Shown piece by piece: positions 38,354-46,717 of a stretch of DNA of 64,000 nucleotides. How positions within the stretch are numbered: the first letter of the stretch is position 1; every line of letters starts with the position of its first letter. The notes beneath the pieces are model-generated. The model was not told the origin of the DNA, ran no database searches, and saw only the letters and a program-made list of their open reading frames with translations. The DNA is from Metallosphaera yellowstonensis MK1 (GTDB lineage Archaea; Thermoproteota; Thermoprotei_A; Sulfolobales; Sulfolobaceae): positions 227,237 to 291,236 of the forward strand of contig NZ_JH597761.1 of the NCBI RefSeq assembly GCF_000243315.1, written 5' to 3'. Position numbers and translations under genes: made by a program.

Positions 38354-39382
38354 ATGAAAGCAGCTTTATTTTTGATGATTATTGGTATTTTACTACTCTT
38401 ACTTGGTGGAATACCTGCTGTATTTGAATTTATGGGAATACAAGGCTTTCCTTTAGATCCTACTAGCTCACTGTTTCCTTCTCATTGGTTTCTAATGATT
38501 TACGGTTTCTTTGGAGCCCTTATAGGTAATGAAGTCTTGGTTGCGTTAAGTGTAGAATGGACAGGGAGAACTGCAGATAATAAACTGATAATCTTATTTA
38601 TAATTTTTACGTTAATTGGTTCCATATCATTTATTTATAATCAGCAATTAGGATTGGTTTTAATTTTAGTCGCCATGTCAATTTTACTATATTATTCTAA
38701 AGAATATTTAGGACGATCCAGAATAGGATTAAATCCAACCTTGTATAATTGGCTACTTTTCTTATCCTTAATGGTAACCGTAACTATAATCGATGTTCAG
38801 ATAAGTTTAGGTTATGTAATACCGTATCTAAATCTAATATTTCCAGTAAGTATGGTATTTGCAGTTATGGCTAGGGACATTAGTCTTGTAACGGGTGTTA
38901 AACCAACTAAAGGCTGGGAAATTTCTTTAGCCTTAGTTCTTCTAATTTTAGGTATGACTTTTCGATTAGATTTTTTAATGATTTTAGCATGGATTCTGTC
39001 TTTTCACACGTCTCGAATTTACAAATTTAAGGGAAGAAAATACCCAATAATTCATCTCTTTACTGCTTGGCTATATCTTTTAATCGGTTCGATATTCGTA
39101 TTCAATTACGACATTTTCATTCACTCTATCGCAGTTGGTTTCCTATTTAATACGGTATTCGGCGTGGATGTTGTCTTAATGGATCTATTTATTAATACTT
39201 TTCAAAAGAGGGTTTCAATTAAACCTTCTTATGCCCCATATTTTTTATTAAATTTAGGACTGCTGATGAGGTTTATATATGATCTTGGATTATCATTACC
39301 GTTTTTCTTATTATCTGCACCTCTTCAAGGTATAGGAATTTTATTGTTTTTTATACTTACTTTAAGGCAGGTGATTAAATGA
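38354..39382 (+). CDS. NnrS-like multi-pass membrane protein
   Basis: 342 residues, ten or more membrane helices. His257 in DIFIHSIAVGFLFNTVFGVD fits the NnrS signature (H...G......G). Further His residues sit at 44 (PSHWFLM), 218 (LSFHTSR) and 234 (PIIHLFT). NnrS proteins are heme- and copper-containing membrane proteins linked to NO stress in denitrifiers. The identity rests on the motif and topology, so it is moderate. A truncated relative lies at 23907. The stop overlaps the next start by four bases (ATGA). Confidence 0.6.
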   Translation: MKAALFLMIIGILLLLLGGIPAVFEFMGIQGFPLDPTSSLFPSHWFLMIYGFFGALIGNEVLVALSVEWTGRTADNKLIILFIIFTLIGSISFIYNQQLGLVLILVAMSILLYYSKEYLGRSRIGLNPTLYNWLLFLSLMVTVTIIDVQISLGYVIPYLNLIFPVSMVFAVMARDISLVTGVKPTKGWEISLALVLLILGMTFRLDFLMILAWILSFHTSRIYKFKGRKYPIIHLFTAWLYLLIGSIFVFNYDIFIHSIAVGFLFNTVFGVDVVLMDLFINTFQKRVSIKPSYAPYFLLNLGLLMRFIYDLGLSLPFFLLSAPLQGIGILLFFILTLRQVIK

Positions 39383-40083
39383 AAATGAGAGTGAGAAATC
39401 ACGCTTTATATTTCATAGGAATTTTATCTTATATCGTTTCACTAATTCCATTCTTTGGAATTAACGTAATCAGAGCCCTACTGTTAATCCCAGTAATAGC
39501 ATATACTTTGCCTATACTTGAATACTTACAGCCTAAAATTATGATTTTGAAAATTAACTATAAGGATATATTATTAATACTTTTAGCTACAATGCCCTAC
39601 ATTTTTATTAAAATTAATATATATATAATTATACCAATGGCATTATTAACAGTAACATTCATGTTCTATTTTAATAAAAATACAATGTGGGGAAATGTTC
39701 TAGGCACGACATTTATAGTCTCATTGTCCCTAGTTTGGGCTTTATTTGAGAGCAATTACTTTCTTATACCTGATATTTACTGGATATTATATATATTCAC
39801 GGGGGCCCTATATGTGGAATATAAGATACCTTATAGAAGACTTAACAAATCTATAGTCCAAGCTTCCTGGGTATTATCGTTAATAATACTTACATTGATT
39901 AGCTTAAACACTCCCCTATTATTAGTATCGCTAATAGAACCCTCAACGAGGTTTCTAAGACCTGGAGAAAAGTTAAAATCATCGAAAGAGATAGCACTCC
40001 TAGGTAGGAAGGGTTCTAGAAGGGATATAATCTTCGTGACCCTGTTGATATTACTGTCCTTGCTGTCCCTTCTTCACTATTAA
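39379..40083 (+). CDS. membrane protein coupled to the NnrS-like gene
   Basis: 234 residues with about seven hydrophobic segments and a basic loop (RFLRPGEKLKSSKEIALLGR) before the last helix. Family not recognised. The start codon overlaps the stop of the NnrS-like gene, so the two products are probably made together. A role in NO or copper handling is only inferred from that. Confidence 0.55.
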   Translation: MKMRVRNHALYFIGILSYIVSLIPFFGINVIRALLLIPVIAYTLPILEYLQPKIMILKINYKDILLILLATMPYIFIKINIYIIIPMALLTVTFMFYFNKNTMWGNVLGTTFIVSLSLVWALFESNYFLIPDIYWILYIFTGALYVEYKIPYRRLNKSIVQASWVLSLIILTLISLNTPLLLVSLIEPSTRFLRPGEKLKSSKEIALLGRKGSRRDIIFVTLLILLSLLSLLHY

Positions 40084-40100
40084 TCTGTTAAATACAAATA

Positions 40101-40211
40101 CAGCAGTTATGGAATTTCTCGTTAGGTATAGCCTTGAAGTCGAGGCAAAATCTGATGACTGCTGTTCCTTAGTTAGAGCCTTATAACCAAGGTAAAATCT
40201 GAGAACTGCTG
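40101..40211 (+). repeat. 64-bp MITE plus the right half of a second
   Basis: A complete copy at 40101-40164 (CAGCAGTTATGGAATTTCTC to ATGACTGCTG) is followed without a gap by a 47-bp right half of another copy, ending GAGAACTGCTG at 40211. Confidence 0.9.
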
Positions 40212-40277
40212 TAAAAATTCTTTGTAATAAAATTTTATATCATATAAAAATCCTTAAAAATTATTGTGAAAATTGTT

Positions 40278-41303
40278 TCACGGTAACAGAATTGCTCTAC
40301 CTAAGATCTTACCACTTTTTAACTCCTCTAATGCCTGATTAGCTTCGTTTAACGGAAAAGTCTTAACCTTCACCCTAACCTTACCTTGAGTATATAGTTC
40401 AACTAATTCGGTAAGTTCGTTATAAGTTCCCACTAAATTTCCAACAACGCTAATCTCTCTGCTAATGAAATCTACTGTGTGATCCCTAAACTCTCCACCG
40501 TATCCTACTATTGAATATGTTCCACCTTTTCTTATCATATGAAGCGAGTCCCTAGGGGTATTATGTTCTCCTACAAAATCGATTACAACGTCTACTCCCG
40601 TGTTATCAGTTATTTTCCCAATCTCGTCTACGGCGTCCTTTGCCAATACTGTGTAGTCAGCTCCAAATTCCTTTGCCATCCTCAGTTTACCTTCATCAAT
40701 ATCTATTGCAATAATCCTGGCTGAAGTTATAGCCTTAGCTACTTGTATGCCTATGTGTCCCAGGCCACCGACCCCGATTATAGCCAAGAGTGTACTGGGA
40801 TATAATTCTTTGGAAACCTTCTTAACTGCGTGATACGCAGTTAACCCAGCATCCGCTAAGGGGGCCATCGATATCAGATCAACTCCCTTAGGCACTTTAA
40901 TCGCGGAGAACGCCGACGTTTTTAGATATTCGGCGTAACCTCCGTCAGTACCGTCTAATCCCGGAAATTTACCGTTAGGGCAATGCATATCATTTCCAGC
41001 CCTACATGCTCTACATCTCCTGCAAGTCACGTAAGGATGAAGTATAACTTGATCGCCTCTCTGGAGCCAATCGACACTGCTACCCATATCTTCAACTATT
41101 CCCACATTCTCGTGTCCTATGATGAATGGAAGTTTAGGATTAAATATATCCTTCCATATTCCCTCCTGAATGTGCAAGTCGGTTCTACAGACTCCTGCGC
41201 CCTTGATCTTAATTATTATATCAAAAGGCGATGTAATCTTAGGCTCCGGAACATCGTCAACTCCCAACGGCTTATTATACTCATGAATTCTGACGGCCCT
41301 CAC
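40278..41303 (-). CDS. zinc-dependent alcohol dehydrogenase (MDR family)
   Basis: 341 residues. Catalytic zinc region GAGVCRTDLHIQEG and GHENVGIVEDMG; structural zinc cysteines CRRCRACRAGNDMHC; Rossmann motif GVGGLGHIGIQVAK with an acidic residue (IAIDID) that favours NAD. The four-cysteine lobe is complete. It should oxidise a primary or secondary alcohol. It is the last gene of a three-gene operon with an amidohydrolase and a DUF59 protein; the start overlaps the DUF59 stop (ATGA). Confidence 0.92.
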   Translation of the reverse strand: MRAVRIHEYNKPLGVDDVPEPKITSPFDIIIKIKGAGVCRTDLHIQEGIWKDIFNPKLPFIIGHENVGIVEDMGSSVDWLQRGDQVILHPYVTCRRCRACRAGNDMHCPNGKFPGLDGTDGGYAEYLKTSAFSAIKVPKGVDLISMAPLADAGLTAYHAVKKVSKELYPSTLLAIIGVGGLGHIGIQVAKAITSARIIAIDIDEGKLRMAKEFGADYTVLAKDAVDEIGKITDNTGVDVVIDFVGEHNTPRDSLHMIRKGGTYSIVGYGGEFRDHTVDFISREISVVGNLVGTYNELTELVELYTQGKVRVKVKTFPLNEANQALEELKSGKILGRAILLP

Positions 41304-41722
41304 TCATCCTTCGCCTCAGCTACAAGTTTACAAAACTCACCATTTACATTGAGAGAAAGTTGAGTTAAACTACCCTTTCCCTTTCTCTTGAAAGTAAACC
41401 TCTTCTTAACGTCCTCATATTCGGATGAAGCTTCACCTGAGTAACACTCGTGGAACTTTAACCCTTTATTTATACATTCGGTTAGCCTTTCAGCGTCGTG
41501 ATGGTTTACAAGGTTTATTGTGGAATTAGGTATTTTTTCCTTAACTTCTTCTAGGATCACATATAAAAATAACGGAGGGCAGAAGAAAGTTGGAGGGGAG
41601 AGTGTTATTTTCACTTTACCCTCTTTATTTTCACTATATCCCTTTAGAAACTTCAAATCGATTATGGAGTAGTTCGTCTCAGGATCTATGACTTCTCTTA
41701 ACATCTCCTCTATATTCAACAT
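41300..41722 (-). CDS. DUF59 (MIP18/PaaD-type) Fe-S assembly protein
   Basis: 140 residues. Residues 1-80 are a DUF59 domain (MLREVIDPETNYSIIDLKFL, then ITLSPPTFFCPP with the conserved T...CP, and VKEKIPNSTINLVN). A C-terminal extension has one Cys-His segment (KFHECYSG). DUF59 proteins mature Fe-S or metal centres in specific enzymes, for example phenylacetyl-CoA epoxidase. It sits between the amidohydrolase (one-base gap) and the alcohol dehydrogenase. Confidence 0.82.
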   Translation of the reverse strand: MLNIEEMLREVIDPETNYSIIDLKFLKGYSENKEGKVKITLSPPTFFCPPLFLYVILEEVKEKIPNSTINLVNHHDAERLTECINKGLKFHECYSGEASSEYEDVKKRFTFKRKGKGSLTQLSLNVNGEFCKLVAEAKDE

Positions 41723-41723
41723 C

Positions 41724-42800
41724 TCATTCCTCCAACTTCAGTGCAATTCTCCTTTTAGAAATTTCATCTTCTCTCTTGGCAATCTCTTCTATTGGTATTC
41801 CCCACAGTTTAGAAGCGTTCTCGTACAATATTTTTTTCTTTATATCAATTGTTAGTTCGATACCGTATTCTCTTCTTATGTCTTCCGGTAATTCGAATTT
41901 AATGAAGTCTTCTATTATCCATTTTGGGTTCCATATCGCGTAGTCTGTTCCGAATAGTATTCTATCCGGGCCTAGCCAGAATAGTAGCTCAGCCATCATT
42001 TGGGCGAAGTATCTGGGTCTTTTCCTTATGAACGCGGACGCTACAGCCAGGCCTGCATAAACGTTCTTATCTTGTACTCCGATCCAGCAAAAGTCATCAA
42101 ATCTGGGTAATCCAATATGTGTGACTACGAATTTCATGTCTGGAAATGATGAGGCTGCTGAATCGACGTCTTTAACGTCGAATGCGTCTTTATCTAAGGG
42201 CCATACTGTGGGGCCCTTGTGAGGAACTAATATGTTTATGCCTAGGGATTTACTATATTCTAAAAACTCAAACGCTTCCTTGCTATCCAGTCTCCATCCC
42301 CTGGACAACCTGTCGCCAGTTTCTTTCCATTCGGCTGTGTATAGTTTTACGTGTTTCATCTGCCAAGGCTTAACCCTATATTTTCTAACATCTTCCTCTA
42401 ATTGCCTTTTGCCCTCCTCACCATCCCTGGGATCCCACCTAGTACCAATGACGAATCTATAAGGATTTTCTAAGGCCAATTTTCCAAACTCCTCAGTATT
42501 TCCAAAAGGTTTTCTATAGAAATATGATAGATACTGTGGTTGAGTTATTGCAACATCAACATAACCCTTGACCATTACGTCCTCTATCATCCTATTTGGT
42601 CCATAATATTTGAAAGTATTATAATCCATGACATATTCTTCCGGACTTAATGACTTATGATAATCATAAAAACAATCTATCCAACCCTTTGCCAATTCAG
42701 GTCTTAGCCAATTATCCTCACTTGCTCTCCACACGTGGACGTGATAATCAACTACCGGAATTTCTTCCCTTCTACCGCTCTTACTCTCAACTGAAATCAT
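41724..42800 (-). CDS. amidohydrolase-2 family metalloenzyme
   Basis: 358 residues, ACMSD/amidohydrolase-2 type. Metal ligands: VVDYHVHVW (H-x-H), LVPHKGPT, VVTHIGLPRF and FGTDYAIW (Asp). It starts at ATG 42800 with GGTGTG about eight bases upstream and a TATATATAAAG-like box further up (about 42830). It is the first gene of the operon with DUF59 and the alcohol dehydrogenase. The same trio is found after propane-monooxygenase genes in actinobacteria, but no monooxygenase genes are in this window. Confidence 0.85.
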   Translation of the reverse strand: MISVESKSGRREEIPVVDYHVHVWRASEDNWLRPELAKGWIDCFYDYHKSLSPEEYVMDYNTFKYYGPNRMIEDVMVKGYVDVAITQPQYLSYFYRKPFGNTEEFGKLALENPYRFVIGTRWDPRDGEEGKRQLEEDVRKYRVKPWQMKHVKLYTAEWKETGDRLSRGWRLDSKEAFEFLEYSKSLGINILVPHKGPTVWPLDKDAFDVKDVDSAASSFPDMKFVVTHIGLPRFDDFCWIGVQDKNVYAGLAVASAFIRKRPRYFAQMMAELLFWLGPDRILFGTDYAIWNPKWIIEDFIKFELPEDIRREYGIELTIDIKKKILYENASKLWGIPIEEIAKREDEISKRRIALKLEE

Positions 42801-42952
42801 GATATCACACCTTAAAATTTTATTTACTGCTCTTATATATAAAGATTCTTATATAACACTAATTTTACGATTTTAGCTCAGCTGAAGCTTTCGTTAAACC
42901 AGGATCTACCTAAATGACCTTCGAGCACCGTTTGAAGCCAACTTTTTAGGTA

Positions 42953-43014
42953 CAGCCGTTGTGGGATTTTTCCGTAAAGTATGGCCTTGAAGTTAGGCAA
43001 GCTTAAAAGTGCTG
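42953..43014 (+). repeat. diverged MITE copy
   Basis: CAGCCGTTGTGGGATTTTTC to AAGTGCTG, 62 bp, recognisably the same element but with several substitutions. Confidence 0.7.
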
Positions 43015-43074
43015 TCCGACAAATACCGTACACCGGCTTTAATGGCCTCTTCTCACTCTAGTTGAGACTCTTTA

Positions 43075-43380
43075 AGGGTTTAAGGTCACTAGGACCAGGA
43101 GCGAGGGGCCTTCAGGACGACCAACCTCCTGTTCCTCGACCGGATAGGTGGTGAGCTCCTCTCGAGCCCAAGGGACTTGAGCGCTTTTATCACGACCTCC
43201 ACGTCCCACCGATGCTCCGAGATGCGAAGAGGACATTCCTCCATGAACAGCAATTATGGGACTTTCCCTTAAATATCGCTCTGTAATCAAGGCAAAATCT
43301 AATACCTGCTGCATGAAACCGGCGAGTTATGGCTGACCTTAAGATCCCCGGTGGAGGTGACCGATAGCTTAATGCGTCCA
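43075..43380 (-). mobile_element. transposase C-terminal remnant split by a MITE
   Basis: On the minus strand 43245-43090 reads SEHRWDVEVVIKALKSLGLE, like the Glu-containing C-terminal end of IS4-type transposases. Upstream of it a 64-bp MITE (43248-43311) is flanked by CATGAA on both sides. Beyond that is an older piece in another frame. No full gene remains. Confidence 0.45.
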
Positions 43381-43476
43381 GGCCAATCCATCGAGACGCC
43401 CTCTCGTCGGTGGAAGGGATGACTACAAGCTTGGGGTGTCAAATGAGCTTAAATTCTAAGACCTCACAAAATATAT

Positions 43477-44871
43477 ATGAAATCCTGTCTAATTTACGTC
43501 GCCGGGGACGTGACCAATTACGAGCTTGTGGACTACATCATAAACGACGGAAACGCGGGGATAAAGGTAAAGACTTTCTTCGCAGCCCACGCCTTACACA
43601 AGGTCTTCAGTCCGGAGGAGGTAGTCGCCTTACTCCCAGACAGCCTGATACACGACGATAACGAGGACTGGGAGAGCGTAAAGGAGGCTTACAAGGGGCT
43701 CGTGACCTCTCGTGCTAACGAGCTAGGAATGGAGAACCAGACCGGGGAGGCACTCGAGACCTTCCTGGATAAGTTGGACGTGAGACTTATACCCAACGTG
43801 GGAGTGGGGAGTGCTAAAAGGAGTAGTGGAGGGAAGATTGTCCTCGACTCTAATGGCACACCTCAGACTGTACAGTATCAGAGGAGTAGGACCCCGAGCT
43901 TCATCTTCAACGTCATCTACTCCGTGTTTGAGGACCTCTCCTGTGAAAAATACCTCGTCGACCTAACCCATGGGACTAACGTCCTGATTTCTGCTGTCTT
44001 GACTGCCGGTTCACTGTTTGACTCCAGGTTCTTCTCGGCCCCCATCATGGGGAGACCAGGAGTCCAGGCCGAGGTCGAAGTCGTGGAGCTGACGGGATTA
44101 GTTGAGGCAATGAAGAATTCCATGATGATCTCTGAATCCATAAAGAATCTGGACGAGAGGTACTTCAGGGACTTCAGCGGTCAGCTGGGACGTTTGAACC
44201 CGAAAGAGTTCAAGGACAAGGGTTTGATCGAACGGGTGAAGAAGACAGATACCAATAAGGTCAAGGACCTTCTCTGGAACATAAGGAACGGTTTCTCGGT
44301 AAAGGCAGTGAAGAGTATGGCCGATGTTAGGAATCACATGGATCAGATAAGGGGCGACGTGAACACCCTGAGGGCATATTTCCTGAATTGGTATGACCAT
44401 CAGGATCTGGACAAAGAGGAGTTAGTCCTTTCCAACTTGAGCTCGACGTTGAAGGTCGGGGACCTGATTCAGCCGGGGGACGACTTGACCTCAATGAAGC
44501 GTTTACTGAACCTCTACGTGAGGGCCTCCCTTTACGATAAGGCCCTTTCCCTAGCAAGGGAACTCCCAATAGCGTTCTGCCTGAAGGAGCAGGGAGGGGG
44601 AAAATTCGCCGATGATGATAATAATTACGATCAATGCAACAATGAGGTGGTCGAAGGTTACCAAAAAGAGAATAGTAACGTCCTGAGGCTTAGGAACGTT
44701 CTGATGCATGGAGGTCTGTCGAAAGATCTGAAAGTTCAGGTGGGACCAGACGGGACCGTTAAGGCTGACGAAGTTGAAAAGAAACAAATTGAGGACGTGG
44801 TCAATAAAGTGCCGGAATACGTGGACGAGATTATCGGCTTGTTGAGCCAGAAGAGGACTAAAGACCCGTGA
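43477..44871 (+). CDS. csx1: Csx1, CARF-HEPN CRISPR-associated ribonuclease
   Basis: 464 residues, close to the size and block order of Sulfolobus Sso1389. The CARF domain opens with CLIYVAGDVTNYELVDY and carries YLVDLTHGTNVLISAVLTAG (residues 159-178), which binds cyclic oligoadenylate. The HEPN domain has LRLRNVLMHGG, with R406-x4-H411 as the RNase site. When a type III effector makes cyclic tetra-adenylate, Csx1 degrades RNA unspecifically. The ATG follows a TATA-like TTAAATTC by about 25 bases. No effector genes lie beside it. A ring nuclease at 7407 and a shorter one at 49012 would be its off-switches. Confidence 0.95.
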   Translation: MKSCLIYVAGDVTNYELVDYIINDGNAGIKVKTFFAAHALHKVFSPEEVVALLPDSLIHDDNEDWESVKEAYKGLVTSRANELGMENQTGEALETFLDKLDVRLIPNVGVGSAKRSSGGKIVLDSNGTPQTVQYQRSRTPSFIFNVIYSVFEDLSCEKYLVDLTHGTNVLISAVLTAGSLFDSRFFSAPIMGRPGVQAEVEVVELTGLVEAMKNSMMISESIKNLDERYFRDFSGQLGRLNPKEFKDKGLIERVKKTDTNKVKDLLWNIRNGFSVKAVKSMADVRNHMDQIRGDVNTLRAYFLNWYDHQDLDKEELVLSNLSSTLKVGDLIQPGDDLTSMKRLLNLYVRASLYDKALSLARELPIAFCLKEQGGGKFADDDNNYDQCNNEVVEGYQKENSNVLRLRNVLMHGGLSKDLKVQVGPDGTVKADEVEKKQIEDVVNKVPEYVDEIIGLLSQKRTKDP

Positions 44872-44896
44872 CAACGAAGGGAAGATACCCTCTTCT

Positions 44897-45148
44897 GTTT
44901 GTCCCTACGCTCTCATTTCACTCACTTTGTGTTCAATCATGATGGAGTGCGGGGACTTAGCCCTCAGCCACTTACCAGCCTTAACGGTAGGTGGGTCATG
45001 GGACTCCTCGGAGCCGATGGGCACGAGGCTCAGATCCCAGATCACTCTTACCCTTTTGAGCAGAGCTCACATCGAGTGAGAGTTCATCTTTTATCAACGA
45101 AAATAAACAAATATAAAAAAATTTGTTAACGTGAAAAAGGATTCAGTC
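44897..45148 (-). repeat. R1 hairpin-rich repeat, copy a
   Basis: 252 bp, one of three copies (also 46430-46657 and 48010-48267), starting GTTTGTCCCTA and ending near AAAAAGGATTCAGTC. On the minus strand a TATA box (TTTTTATATTTG) lies about 30 bases before ACTCTCACTCGATGTGAG. Paired stretches are kept although the bases change between copies: ACTCTTA/TGAGAGT here against CTCCCAC/GTGGGAG in copy b. It starts 25 bases after the csx1 stop, on the opposite strand. Confidence 0.65.
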
Positions 45149-45293
45149 AACTAGGTCTTGCATTGGTTTTCCGCTGGCTTTCGGACGTGGAGGAGGCCCA
45201 CCACTCTGGGGGATAGCCCTGAGCTCATCAAGAAGAGGTCTGCTATTAAGTTAGGGGAGGAGCTCCAGGTTTATGGGGACCTCGGAAGGTTCT

Positions 45294-45571
45294 ACCCGTG
45301 GCGTAACTTATCCTTACTCTTAGTCACTTCCAATCACACCACGGGCATCCCTCTCAATGGCTCATAAAGGTCACCCTCAAGTCATTGGGACTAGTAGAGG
45401 GAAGCTTTAACACCCTCCTATCCAATCACTCCTACCCTCGTGAGCAGTGTCCGTCGCCAGTTGGGAGATCATCAGTAAAAACTATTTGTAATACTACACG
45501 AACATTACTTAATCAAAACGATGTTTAGAAGTAATTAAAATAACGAGTGGTTACGTAAAAGAGTTACAGTC
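45294..45571 (-). repeat. R2 repeat, copy a
   Basis: 278 bp matching 58764-59050 and, in reverse, 53294-53550. The ends are CCCGTGGCGTAAC and TTACGTAAAAGAGTTACAG. The small frame that is open in the copy at 58762 is broken here by frameshifts, but its tail can still be followed (RVTF..., LRHG). A stem CTCCCA...AGGAG is kept. Confidence 0.6.
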
Positions 45572-45583
45572 TACCGTTTGCCT

Positions 45584-46129
45584 TCACCTGGGCCTGTAGG
45601 CGCTCCCTCCCACGTAACTCCTGGTGTTCAAGGTTAAGAGGAGACCCACGAGGCCCACCATCTTGACCACGTCACCCACGATGGCTACAGGTCCTAAGTT
45701 CACGAGGTAGAGGGGCAGGCCTGCAGTGAACACTACAGCCCCCCAGAAGAAGAGGGAGGAGTAGGTGGGCCTGACCCTCTTGGCTGTCAGGTATATGGGT
45801 ATCCCAGCCACGGGCTCGAGGGTGTAGCCCAGTAGGATCAGCTCCACCCCCAGGAACTTCCCTAGGGTGAGGTACACGAGCCCTATCCCGGCGATCATCA
45901 CGGCCAGTGCTCCGAAGAAGTCCAACATCCATTGCCTCTCCAACTTGACCATGTGGTAGGTGAGAACTGAAGGGATGGCCATGGCCCAGATGACCCACAG
46001 TGTCAGGACTGAAGGGAGGGCAAAGATGAAGTTCAACCCCTCAAACTCCAGCAGGGTTAACTCGAGGAGAATGACTAGGGACGCGATCAGGCTTATCAGG
46101 TTTCCCCTGAACAAGTGTTTGACTTCCAT
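45584..46129 (-). CDS. hypothetical six-helix membrane protein
   Basis: 181 residues, about six hydrophobic helices (for example LISLIASLVILLELTLLEF and VVKMVGLVGLLLTL), not recognised. No signal peptide cleavage site and no conserved charged motif in the membrane. It is isolated between repeats R2a and R1c. A short AT-rich promoter-like stretch lies upstream at 46140-46180. Confidence 0.6.
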   Translation of the reverse strand: MEVKHLFRGNLISLIASLVILLELTLLEFEGLNFIFALPSVLTLWVIWAMAIPSVLTYHMVKLERQWMLDFFGALAVMIAGIGLVYLTLGKFLGVELILLGYTLEPVAGIPIYLTAKRVRPTYSSLFFWGAVVFTAGLPLYLVNLGPVAIVGDVVKMVGLVGLLLTLNTRSYVGGSAYRPR

Positions 46130-46429
46130 GTGATAATTAGGGCGGGGAGATCAAAAAACATTGGATTAAATTAATTTTAACAGGGCATCTCATGTCGTCC
46201 CGTTACAACATCGCCTCCCTCAGGCTAAGGGAGATACCTTGATGCAGTGATTGGATCTAACCTTGGTTGCAAGGTGATGTCCAACGGAAAGTCCCATAAC
46301 TGCTTTCCCTTGATTAGTATCAGGCACCTCTCAGGGAATAGGTGAGTCACAGTCTAGTGTCCTACTATCGTTGAGTCCCGACGGGGACGAAACTAAGAGC
46401 GAGTTGGGCTGATTTCTTTATGTTAGTGA

Positions 46430-46657
46430 AGGTATTTTTTATCCTTTTATTATGTCTTTACTGATAAAAGATGTCCTCCCACTAGATGCGGGCTCTCCCC
46501 AAAGGGGTGGGAGCGATCTGGGATCTGAGCCTAGTGCCGTTTGATTCCAAGGAGTCCCGTGACCCCCTACCTTGAGGTCGGGTAGGTGTTTAGGGCCTAA
46601 GTCCCTGTATTCCATCATGAATAAAGATAAAATTATTGAAAAGTGTTAGGGACAAAC
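46430..46657 (+). repeat. R1 hairpin-rich repeat, copy c
   Basis: Inverted relative to the other two copies. It keeps the stems CTCCCAC...GTGGGAG and CTACC...GGTAG and the end GGGACAAAC. Any reading frame is interrupted by stops. It points toward the 3' end of the permease gene. Confidence 0.6.
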
Positions 46658-46717
46658 GGAACAACTCTCGAACTAGTTCAAGGGAACTATCTAAAAAAGG
46701 GTTTTTAACCTAACCGC

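Noticed and set aside
43410-43661. Plus-strand frame overlapping the csx1 start
   Set aside because: A shadow of csx1; the csx1 frame matches its family from the first residue.
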